A stretch of 7,688 bases of DNA, from the NCBI GenBank assembly GCA_905214605.1, contig CAJMMY010000045.1, positions 1-7,688 on the forward strand, written 5' to 3'. Every line of letters begins with the position of its first letter. Positions within the stretch are counted from its first letter, which is position 1. Shown here piece by piece: positions 1-6,139 of this stretch. Source of the stretch: an uncultured bacterium. GTDB taxonomy: Bacteria; Bacillota_A; Clostridia; Oscillospirales; Oscillospiraceae. A model generated the notes under the pieces. The model was given only the letters and a program-made list of their open reading frames with translations. It had not been told where the DNA came from and searched no databases. The translations under genes and the position numbers were made by a program.

Positions 1-1380
1 ATGAAACGGCCGGAATATACCGCCGCCGTCACGCAGGTGTACTCCGCGGTGCTCCGGGAGCATCGTCAGCCGACTCAAGCGGAAATGGACCAGCTCACCG
101 CCGCATTTTCCCGGCAGGGCTTTACCACCGGGTATTTTGACGGGGAACGGGGTCCGCAGATGTTCGGCACCCGGCAGGACCCGGGCAAGGAACAGGAAAA
201 ATTCTTCAGCGGTATCCGCAAACAGTACGCCGACGGCGAAATGCGCCGGGTACCCGTGGATTTTTATACCATCATCAAAGAGCATCAGTATATGACTGCC
301 GGCATTGCCGACCGGGACGGCAACAAATGCATTGCCAAGGGCAGCATTCCGCAGAAAGCCACCACCCGTGGCACCACGGAGCAGCAGGTCCGGGAGCAGT
401 TTTATAAAACCGGCGGCACCCCCTATTACGCAGAGAATATCTACTGCGAAATGGACGAAGGACTCCATGTTTCCGCCTCGGAGCTGAATGAGCTCCGCCG
501 CCGTCTGATTACCGAGCTGACCAACAAGCGGGGCACCGCCCCCGACCGCCGGGTGCGGCAATTCCCGCCCTCTCCGGAGGCGCAGGTTCCGCCCCGGGAA
601 ATGAAAATGATTTTCCAGGTGCGGGAGGCCGCGCAGCTGACCCAAGAGCTGGCGGAAATGCAGCCGGATTACGTGTACGTGCCCTTGGAGGTGCTGCACA
701 AGCAGCCGGATTGCGCAAAAGCCTTTGCAGAGCGCGGCGCCGTCATTGTTGCCGTGCTGCCCCGCATCATCAATGACAATGAAGTGCCCGAAATTCAGGC
801 TTGGCTGGAAGAGGCCAAAGCAAACGGCATCAACGAGGCCCTTGTGGGCAATCTGGGGCACATCATTCTGCCCCGGAAAGCCGGTATGGAGGTCCGCGGC
901 GACTTTGGTCTGAACGCATTCAACTCCTATTCTCTGGAAGTGCTGCGTACCGCAGGGCTCCAGTCCGTAACCGCCTCCTTTGAGCTGCGCATTGCCCAGA
1001 TTCGGGACCTTGTCAAGCCGCTGAATACGGAAATGATCATTTACGGCCGGATGCCCGCCATGGTGTCCGAGCAGTGCATCATCAAAAACAGCGCAGGCCG
1101 CTGCGCCTGCCAGACTCCCGGACAGCTGTCCGACCGCATGGGCTCCGTGTTCCCCGTGGTTCACGAGTACGGCTGCCGCAACGTCATTTACAACGCGCAT
1201 AAGCTGTTTTTGGCGGACAAACGGCAGGATTACGAGCGGTCCGGTCTGTGGGGCGTACGCATGATGTTCACTACGGAATCTCCCAGAGAGTGCGTGGAAG
1301 TGGCAAAAAGCTATGCCGGTGTATCCAATTACCGCCCCAACGGTTTGACCCGGGGTCTGTACTACCGAGGTGTGGAATAA
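1..1380 (+). CDS. U32 family peptidase-like protein (DUF3656-containing long form), 5' end missing
   Basis: This is the C-terminal 459 residues of a long U32-family protein. Characterised members (RlhA, TrhP) hydroxylate rRNA or tRNA using an Fe-S cluster rather than acting as classical proteases. The ATG at base 1 is probably not the true start: MKRPEYTAAV matches the conserved internal segment that follows 'EGR' in long U32 proteins, and the N-terminal U32 domain with its signature is absent. Residues 41-60 (FTTGYFDGERGPQMFGTRQD) and about 70-175 fit the collagenase-like/DUF3656 insert. Residues about 200-459 fit the second U32-like barrel. Cys359, Cys368, Cys370 and Cys392, just after GRMPAMVSEQ, are placed like the Fe-S ligands of the family. 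The stop TAA shares its last A with the maf start, so the two are cotranscribed. The family is sure; the exact RNA substrate is not. Confidence 0.88.
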   Translation: MKRPEYTAAVTQVYSAVLREHRQPTQAEMDQLTAAFSRQGFTTGYFDGERGPQMFGTRQDPGKEQEKFFSGIRKQYADGEMRRVPVDFYTIIKEHQYMTAGIADRDGNKCIAKGSIPQKATTRGTTEQQVREQFYKTGGTPYYAENIYCEMDEGLHVSASELNELRRRLITELTNKRGTAPDRRVRQFPPSPEAQVPPREMKMIFQVREAAQLTQELAEMQPDYVYVPLEVLHKQPDCAKAFAERGAVIVAVLPRIINDNEVPEIQAWLEEAKANGINEALVGNLGHIILPRKAGMEVRGDFGLNAFNSYSLEVLRTAGLQSVTASFELRIAQIRDLVKPLNTEMIIYGRMPAMVSEQCIIKNSAGRCACQTPGQLSDRMGSVFPVVHEYGCRNVIYNAHKLFLADKRQDYERSGLWGVRMMFTTESPRECVEVAKSYAGVSNYRPNGLTRGLYYRGVE

Positions 1381-1949
1381 TGCAAATTGTTTTGGCCTCC
1401 GGGTCTCCCCGGAGAAAACAGCTGCTGAATATGCTGGGGTTGGAATTTATCGTCTGCCCTGCCCGGGGGGAAGAAATTCTTCCGCCCCAAGCCGGACCGG
1501 AAGAAACCGTAATGGCCCTTTCCCGGCAGAAAGCCGCAGAAGTGGCCGGGCGCTTTCCTGCGGACGCGCTGATTATCGCCGCCGATACCATTGTCTGGCA
1601 TGACGGCAAGCGGTTGGGCAAGCCGAAAAACGCCGCAGACGCCGCGGAAATGCTCTCCGGACTTTCCGGAGCAAATCACCGGGTGTACACCGGCGTGACC
1701 CTGCAGCTGGGCAACCGGGTATTGACGCAGGCGGAGGAAACCACCGTATCCTTCCGGGCGCTGACCCCGGCGGAAATTCAGGCATACATTGCCACCGGCG
1801 AGCCCATGGACAAGGCCGGGGCTTACGGAATTCAAGGCCTTGCCAGTTTGTTTATCACCGGAATTCAGGGGGACTTCTTCAATGTGATGGGTCTGCCTCT
1901 GTGCCGGTTGGGAAAAATGTTGAAAGAAGTGGGCGTGGAACTGCTTTGA
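1380..1949 (+). CDS. maf: Maf family nucleoside triphosphate pyrophosphatase (dTTP/UTP type)
   Basis: The protein has 189 residues, the usual Maf length. Maf proteins hydrolyse non-canonical or excess nucleoside triphosphates to monophosphate and pyrophosphate in the cytoplasm, and are linked to septum and cell-shape gene clusters. Visible motifs are ASGSPRRKQLL at 6-16, AADT with the probable catalytic Asp69 at 67-70, GKPK at 80-83, TGEPMDKAGAYGIQG at 139-153, and GDFFNVMGLP at 164-173. Arg12, Thr70 and Gln152 match the specificity positions of the YhdE-like dTTP/UTP group rather than the YceF-like m7GTP group; this assignment rests on motif memory. The ATG overlaps the upstream stop (TAATG), with GAGGTG at 1367-1372 seven bases before it. 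An upstream in-frame extension back to 1248 lies wholly inside the U32 gene and is rejected. The gene ends in a TTGA overlap with mreC. Confidence 0.95.
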   Translation: MQIVLASGSPRRKQLLNMLGLEFIVCPARGEEILPPQAGPEETVMALSRQKAAEVAGRFPADALIIAADTIVWHDGKRLGKPKNAADAAEMLSGLSGANHRVYTGVTLQLGNRVLTQAEETTVSFRALTPAEIQAYIATGEPMDKAGAYGIQGLASLFITGIQGDFFNVMGLPLCRLGKMLKEVGVELL

Positions 1950-2788
1950 AAACTTATCTGAAAAAATACGGAATCAAATTACTGGTTCTGGTGCTGCTGG
2001 TGGCCGCCGTGACGGGCATCGGGCATCATCTCCGGCAGGGAGCTGCCAGCGCCGCGGCAGACGCGGCCGGTGCCGTGCGCACACCGTTCCAGAAAGTGGC
2101 CACCGCACTGGTGGGCCGAATGGAAGACCTGTACGGGGTTTTGTTCCGGTATGACACGTTGAAAGAGGAAAACGAGCAGCTGCGGGCCCAGATTGCGGAC
2201 CTGCAAAAGCAGCAGATGGCAGAGGCCCAGGCTACGGAAGAAAACCAACGGCTGCGGGAACTGCTGAATCTCAGCGAAAAGCACTCGGATTTCAAATACG
2301 AATCCGCCAAAGTGGTCTCTTGGAATGCCTCCAATTGGAACAGCAGCTTTACCATCAGTAAAGGCAGCGATTCCGGTCTGGAAGTGGGCGACTGCGTCAT
2401 CACGGAATACGGCGTTCTGGTGGGCACCGTTTCGGAAACGGGCTCCAACTGGGCCAATGTCCAGACTGTCACCGACCTTGGCACCAGCATCGGTGTTCTG
2501 GTGGGCTCTTCGGAGGTCTCCGCAATTTTGCAGGGCGACTATACCCTGATGCGCTCCCAGAACATGAAACTGAACTATGTGGCCTCCACTGGACAGATTA
2601 TCACCGGGGATACCGTTGTGACCTCCGGCGCCGGCGGCAGCTACCCCCAAGGTTTGATTGTGGGTACCGTCAGCTCCGTCCACTCCGAGGCCTCCGGACA
2701 GAATGAATCCGCTGTGGTCGCGCCCTTCACGAAATTGGAGGACCTGACCCAGATTTTCATCATTAAATCGTTTGAGGTGTCCGAATGA
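1946..2788 (+). CDS. mreC: Rod shape-determining protein MreC
   Basis: From the TTG start the protein has 280 residues. MreC is a bitopic membrane protein that scaffolds the elongasome and activates PBP2 for lateral wall synthesis. The layout is classical: a short basic cytoplasmic tail (KTYLKKYGIK), one membrane helix at about 10-27, a heptad-rich coiled coil at about 57-109 (including LKEENEQLRAQIADLQKQQ), then the beta-rich MreC core at about 118-275 with SKGSDSGLEVGDCVITEYG at 138-156 and GSYPQGLIVGTVSSV at 231-245. TTG at 1946 overlaps the maf stop as TTGA and gives the normal short N-terminus. An in-frame GTG at 1901 would add 15 polar residues and lie deeper inside maf, so it is less likely. 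The Shine-Dalgarno is weak (GTGGA at 1935-1939), so translational coupling to maf is likely. mreB is not next to it. Confidence 0.95.
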   Translation: MKTYLKKYGIKLLVLVLLVAAVTGIGHHLRQGAASAAADAAGAVRTPFQKVATALVGRMEDLYGVLFRYDTLKEENEQLRAQIADLQKQQMAEAQATEENQRLRELLNLSEKHSDFKYESAKVVSWNASNWNSSFTISKGSDSGLEVGDCVITEYGVLVGTVSETGSNWANVQTVTDLGTSIGVLVGSSEVSAILQGDYTLMRSQNMKLNYVASTGQIITGDTVVTSGAGGSYPQGLIVGTVSSVHSEASGQNESAVVAPFTKLEDLTQIFIIKSFEVSE

Positions 2789-3309
2789 AAGGTATCCTTG
2801 CAGATTTGATTTCCCCGAAAAAGCTGCGCCACAGCCTTTGGTATGGGGCGCTGGGGATTTTGCTGCTGTTTTTGCAGGACACGGTCTTTTCCCGGCTGGG
2901 ATTGTTCGGCGTCAAAATGCTGTTTCTCCCGGCGGCCTGCGTAGCCGTGGGCATGGAAGAGGGCGGCACCGCCGGCGGGCTGTTCGGTCTGCTGCTGGGC
3001 ATTCTGGGAGATATGAGTTTTGCGGAAAACACCGTGCTGTTTACCCTGCTGTTCCCGGTTCTGGGATTTCTGGGGGGCTATGCCGCGGAATACTGGATTA
3101 CCCGCAACTATTCTTCCTATCTCATTGCCGCCGGCACCGCCATTCTGGTCACCGGTCTGCTGCAGCTGTTCCGCATGGTCGTTTCTCAGCCCGGCGCCAT
3201 TCTTTCCGGGCTGTTGGTGGTCATCGTGCAAACACTGTGGTCCATGCCCATGGCCGCAGCTGTTTATTTCCCGGTCCGGGCCATTGCCCGAAAAACGGCC
3301 TCGGCCTGA
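2785..3309 (+). CDS. mreD: Rod shape-determining protein MreD
   Basis: This is a 174-residue, very hydrophobic integral membrane protein of the usual MreD length. It sits where mreD is expected, between mreC and a PBP2 gene. MreD is an elongasome membrane component that partners MreC; its biochemical role is poorly defined. About five to six membrane segments can be seen, roughly at 17-33, 43-58, 62-78, 84-105, 111-134 and 138-168. The conserved-looking stretch GGLFGLLLGILGDM at 64-77 resembles the G-rich segment of MreD proteins. The start ATG overlaps the mreC stop (ATGA), with GAGGTG at 2774-2779 five bases before it. This implies coupled, near-equimolar synthesis with MreC. An overlapping ORF in another frame (2772-3329) is arginine/alanine-rich and is a shadow. 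Confidence 0.92.
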   Translation: MKGILADLISPKKLRHSLWYGALGILLLFLQDTVFSRLGLFGVKMLFLPAACVAVGMEEGGTAGGLFGLLLGILGDMSFAENTVLFTLLFPVLGFLGGYAAEYWITRNYSSYLIAAGTAILVTGLLQLFRMVVSQPGAILSGLLVVIVQTLWSMPMAAAVYFPVRAIARKTASA

Positions 3310-3334
3310 TTGCGGGAGGTACTGAATAAACGCT

Positions 3335-5467
3335 ATGAAAAAATTGATTTCTTCCAAGCGCCTGATTGGCAGCGGCATTGTTTTGGCGCTGCTGCTCATT
3401 CTCTACGGCTGCGTGCTGTTCAAGCTGCAAATCGTAGACGGCGCAAGCTACAACAATGAAAGCGCCAACAGCATCGTCACCAACGAAACCGTTGCCGCCT
3501 CCCGGGGCAATATTCTGGACCGATACGGCCGGCTGCTGGTGAGCAGCAAAACCTGCTACAACATCATCATCAACACCGATGAGCTGTTTGAGCAGGACGA
3601 CCCCAACTCCGTCATTCTGGAAATGATTGACATTGTGGAGTCCGAGGGGGAAACCTATACGGACAGCCTGCCCATTACCATGCAGTCTCCCTTTGCCTTC
3701 ACCAAAATGTCCGACATTCAGCGGACGGTTTTGGACGGCTACGTGGAAAATGCCAAGAAAAACTACTCCGATTTGGCTCATGCCACCGGATTGGACGACG
3801 GAGACGCTACCGCCGTGGAACTGATGGCGTTCTTCCGCTCCCGGTATAAAATCGACAACGCTTACGACAACGAGCAGATGCGGAAAATTGCCGGTCTGCG
3901 CTACGAGCTGAACAGCCGATACATCATCGACACTTCCGATTACATTTTCGTGGAAGACGCCAGTTTGGGTCTGATTACCAAGCTGCTGGAGGCCAACATT
4001 CCCGGCATTGAGGTCAGCAACAGCTATGTCCGGGAATACAACACCAGCGGCGCAGCCCATTTGCTGGGGTATCTGGGTCTGATGAACCAAGAGGAGTACG
4101 AAAGCAAATACCAGTCCAAAAACTACTCCTACAATGCCAAGGTAGGCAAAGAAGGGGCGGAATTGGCCTTTGAGGACTACCTGCACGGTTCCGACGGCAC
4201 CGCCGCCGTGACCAAAAACTCCGACGGCGCCACCGTCAAGCGGGTATACACCACTGAGCCCCAACCGGGCAATAACGTGTATCTGTCTCTGGACATCGTG
4301 CTGCAAGAGGCTGTGGAACGGATTTTGTCCTCCAATATCGAGTCTTTGCAGGCGCAGCGCGATTTGGACAACGAGCATTATCGGTCCGTCGGCGAGACCG
4401 ATTTGATTAAGGAAGACATTTCCGGCGGCGCCATTGCCGTGGTGGACGTAAAAACCAACGAGCCCTTGGCCCTTGCCAGCTGGCCCACCTATGATTTGTC
4501 CACGCTGATGGAAAATTACAACGAGGTGCGGGACGCAGACAATCAGCCCCTGCTGAACCGGGCGCTGATGGGTCAGTACGAGCCGGGCTCCACCTTTAAG
4601 CCCGTCACCGCCATCGCCGCATTGTCCGAGGGCGTAATTACCCCGGAAAGCTCCATCACCGATGAGGGCGTGTTCCGGAAATACGAGGATGCGGGCTATG
4701 CCCCGGCCTGCTGGATTTACAACAGCAAGAAAACCACCCACGGCACCATCAATGTGGCCCAAGCGCTAATGGTTTCCTGCAACTATTTCTTCTACAGCGT
4801 GGGCGACAGTCTGGGCATTGCCAAGCTCTCCGATTACGCAAGAGCCTTTGGTCTGGGCGAGCATACCGGCATCGAATTGCCGGAATCCACCGGCAGCTTG
4901 GCAACCCCGGAGTACAAGGAACAGATTACCGGCGGCACGTGGTATGCCGGCGATACAGTCCAAGCCTCCATCGGTCAGAGCTACAACCTGTTCACCCCCC
5001 TGCAGCTGGCTTCTTATATCGCCACCGTTGCCAACGGCGGTCAGCGCCACAGCGCGTCGATTCTGAAGAAAGTCAGTTCCTATGACTACTCCGAAACCAT
5101 TTACAACCGTCAGCCGGAGCTGCTCAGCACCGTAAAAAGCGATGAGCGGAATTACAAAGCCGTACAGTACGGTATGTATCTGGTGGCAAACAGCGCAAAC
5201 GGTACCGCTTACTCCACGTTTTACGATTACCCCGTTGCCGTGGCCGCAAAAACCGGCTCGGCACAGCGCGGCGAGGGCAGTACGGCAAACGCAAGCTTTG
5301 TGTGCTATGCCCCCTATGATGACCCGCAGGTCGCCGTAGCCGTGGTGGTGGAAAAGGGCGCAGCCGGTTCCTCCATTGCCGTTTTGGCACGGGAAGTTCT
5401 GGACGCATACTTCAGTATTCAGAGCTCCAATGAGTCCGTGGACTCGGAAATGACCCTGCTGCAATAA
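3335..5467 (+). CDS. mrdA: Penicillin-binding protein 2, class B elongasome transpeptidase
   Basis: The protein has 710 residues and is a class B PBP. It is anchored by one N-terminal membrane helix (about 11-31) and cross-links peptidoglycan outside the membrane; it is the target of beta-lactams. ASRGNILDRYGRLL at 55-68 is the dimerisation-domain box of class B PBPs. The transpeptidase motifs are intact: STFK with the acylated Ser419 and Lys422 (in YEPGSTFKPVTA), SCN at 481-483, and KTG at 639-641 (KTGSAQ). No PASTA repeats are seen, arguing against SpoVD/PBP2B-type cell-division or spore proteins. Linkage to mreCD supports the elongation role. GGGAGGT lies at 3314-3320, with a rather long 14-nt gap to the ATG; a stop at 3323 excludes an upstream in-frame start. 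Its usual glycosyltransferase partner gene rodA is not in the window. No clear terminator follows, so some read-through into the next gene is possible. Confidence 0.93.
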   Translation: MKKLISSKRLIGSGIVLALLLILYGCVLFKLQIVDGASYNNESANSIVTNETVAASRGNILDRYGRLLVSSKTCYNIIINTDELFEQDDPNSVILEMIDIVESEGETYTDSLPITMQSPFAFTKMSDIQRTVLDGYVENAKKNYSDLAHATGLDDGDATAVELMAFFRSRYKIDNAYDNEQMRKIAGLRYELNSRYIIDTSDYIFVEDASLGLITKLLEANIPGIEVSNSYVREYNTSGAAHLLGYLGLMNQEEYESKYQSKNYSYNAKVGKEGAELAFEDYLHGSDGTAAVTKNSDGATVKRVYTTEPQPGNNVYLSLDIVLQEAVERILSSNIESLQAQRDLDNEHYRSVGETDLIKEDISGGAIAVVDVKTNEPLALASWPTYDLSTLMENYNEVRDADNQPLLNRALMGQYEPGSTFKPVTAIAALSEGVITPESSITDEGVFRKYEDAGYAPACWIYNSKKTTHGTINVAQALMVSCNYFFYSVGDSLGIAKLSDYARAFGLGEHTGIELPESTGSLATPEYKEQITGGTWYAGDTVQASIGQSYNLFTPLQLASYIATVANGGQRHSASILKKVSSYDYSETIYNRQPELLSTVKSDERNYKAVQYGMYLVANSANGTAYSTFYDYPVAVAAKTGSAQRGEGSTANASFVCYAPYDDPQVAVAVVVEKGAAGSSIAVLAREVLDAYFSIQSSNESVDSEMTLLQ

Positions 5468-5496
5468 ATTCTTTGTCGATTTTTGTGAATTTTCTG

Positions 5497-5525
5497 TTGA
5501 ATTTATAGTATTTCTTGTGTATACT
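5497..5525 (+). promoter_or_regulatory. Predicted sigma-A promoter of the mgsA-like gene
   Basis: The -35 box TTGAAT lies at 5497-5502 and the -10 box TATACT at 5520-5525, with exactly 17 bases between. These match the consensus at 4 of 6 and 5 of 6 positions. The region is AT-rich against its surroundings. The predicted start of transcription is near 5532, giving a leader of about 40 nt. This makes the mgsA-like gene its own unit, separate from the upstream mre operon. Prediction from sequence only. Confidence 0.75.
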
Positions 5526-5538
5526 GTATGTTGTGAGG

Positions 5539-5566
5539 TTTTCTAAATAAAATAGAAAGGGGACGG
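5539..5566 (+). promoter_or_regulatory. Leader hairpin and ribosome binding site of the mgsA-like gene
   Basis: TTTCTA at 5540-5545 can pair with TAGAAA at 5553-5558 around a 7-nt AT-rich loop. The 3' arm runs into the Shine-Dalgarno sequence AGGGG at 5558-5562. The SD lies 7 bases before a GTG (5570) and 10 before an ATG (5573). The hairpin is weak (A/T-rich, 6 bp), so a regulatory role is only a possibility. Confidence 0.4.
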
Positions 5567-5572
5567 TTTGTG

Positions 5573-5983
5573 ATGAACATTGCGTTTATGGCCCATGACC
5601 GCAAAAAAGAACTCATGGTCCAGCTTTGCATCGCCTACAAAGGTATTTTGGAGCAGCATAATCTCTGTGCCACGAATACAACCGGTAAATTGATTGCCGA
5701 GGCAACCGGTCTGCCTGTTACGTTGTATCTGCATGCAGATCAGGGCGGCAGTCAGCAAATCGGCGCCCGGATTGCCTATAACGAGATTGACCTGGTGATT
5801 TTCCTGTGCGATCCCAACAACAAAGGAAACTTCTATGAAGTCAACCAGATTGAACGTCTGTGCGACCAGTACCTGATTCCCTTTGCAACCAATGTGGCTA
5901 CGGCAGAGGTTCTGATTCAAGGTCTGGCTCGGGGCGACCTGGACTGGCGGAATATCGTCAATCCCAAAAAGAAAAGCGTATAA
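5573..5983 (+). CDS. mgsA: Methylglyoxal synthase family protein with altered active site
   Basis: This 136-residue protein clearly belongs to the MGS family, whose enzymes convert dihydroxyacetone phosphate to methylglyoxal and phosphate. Family features are MNIAFMAHD at 1-9, Lys12, TNTTG at 34-38, GGSQQIGARIAYNEIDLVIF at 58-77, CDP at 79-81, and FATNVATAEVL at 104-114. Key positions are changed, in family numbering (E. coli minus 11): catalytic Asp71 is Ser60, the Ser65-Gly66 phosphate site is His54-Ala55, Gly46 is Asn35, His98 is Phe87, and Asp101 is Val90 or Glu89. His8, Asp9, Lys12, the three Thr and Asp80 are kept. It is therefore doubtful that it makes methylglyoxal; it may be a sensor or a repurposed fold. 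The symbol denotes family only. The ATG gives the family N-terminus; GTG at 5570 would add one Met. It has its own promoter and terminator. Confidence 0.85.
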   Translation: MNIAFMAHDRKKELMVQLCIAYKGILEQHNLCATNTTGKLIAEATGLPVTLYLHADQGGSQQIGARIAYNEIDLVIFLCDPNNKGNFYEVNQIERLCDQYLIPFATNVATAEVLIQGLARGDLDWRNIVNPKKKSV

Positions 5984-5993
5984 CAGACTTTTG

Positions 5994-6021
5994 AAAACCG
6001 CCCGGATCCGGGCGGTTTTTT
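5994..6021 (+). terminator. Intrinsic terminator after the mgsA-like gene
   Basis: Bases 5994-6019 are a perfect 26-bp palindrome (AAAACCGCCCGGA and its complement), followed by further T residues to 6021. The RNA would fold into a very stable GC stem with a GAUC tetraloop and a U-run of six. Because A residues precede the stem, it could also work on the other strand. It lies 11 bases after the stop codon and insulates the downstream sigma factor operon. Confidence 0.93.
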
Positions 6022-6042
6022 CATGGAATTTTTTCGATTGTA

Positions 6043-6071
6043 TGCAACCTTTTCCCCCGCTCATTCGTGTA
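6043..6071 (+). promoter_or_regulatory. Predicted ECF-type promoter, probably autoregulated
   Basis: TGCAAC at 6043-6048 followed by C and a T-run, and CGTGTA at 6066-6071, are separated by 17 bases. This is the architecture of ECF sigma promoters in Firmicutes (an AAC-type -35, a T-rich start of the spacer, a CGT-type -10). It is placed directly upstream of an ECF sigma gene, as expected for positive autoregulation. No equally good sigma-A promoter is seen in 6022-6139. The predicted start of transcription is near 6078. Confidence 0.7.
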
Positions 6072-6077
6072 GTGATT

Positions 6078-6089
6078 GAAAGATCTTTC
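6078..6089. repeat. 12-bp perfect palindrome at the predicted transcription start
   Basis: GAAAGATCTTTC reads the same on both strands and overlaps the predicted start of the sigma factor transcript. It could be an operator for a dimeric regulator, a small 5' stem in the mRNA, or chance. Nothing else in the window repeats it. Confidence 0.4.
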
Positions 6090-6097
6090 CAGACAGC

Positions 6098-6139
6098 GCA
6101 GACTCCCGCCCATGGGTGAGTCTGTCCAAAGGAGTTTTT
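6098..6139 (+). promoter_or_regulatory. Leader hairpin and ribosome binding site of the sigma factor gene
   Basis: CAGACTC at 6099-6105 pairs perfectly with GAGTCTG at 6118-6124, extended by one G-U pair (6098/6125), around a 12-nt loop. The Shine-Dalgarno AAAGGAG at 6128-6134 follows directly and sits 5 bases before the ATG at 6140, which fixes that start over the in-frame GTG at 6116. A hairpin this close to the SD could hold it open or tune translation. Confidence 0.5.

Noticed and set aside
2772..3329. Plus-strand frame of 185 residues overlapping mreD
   Set aside because: The mreD frame has proper membrane segments, length, start overlap and ribosome binding site; this frame is Arg/Ala/Gly-rich and is an off-frame shadow.
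2641..3399. Minus-strand open frame of 252 residues opposite mreC and mreD
   Set aside because: Gln/Gly/Asn-rich sequence with no domain, antisense to well-supported genes; a coding shadow. The same applies to the minus frames at 1979-2683, 4766-5464 and 6594-7307.
3221..4762. Long minus-strand open frame (513 residues) opposite mreD and mrdA
   Set aside because: It lies entirely antisense to two genes with clear families and motifs, has low-complexity Gly/Val/His/Gln-rich sequence, no ribosome binding site and no recognisable domain. It is a shadow of GC-biased codon use.
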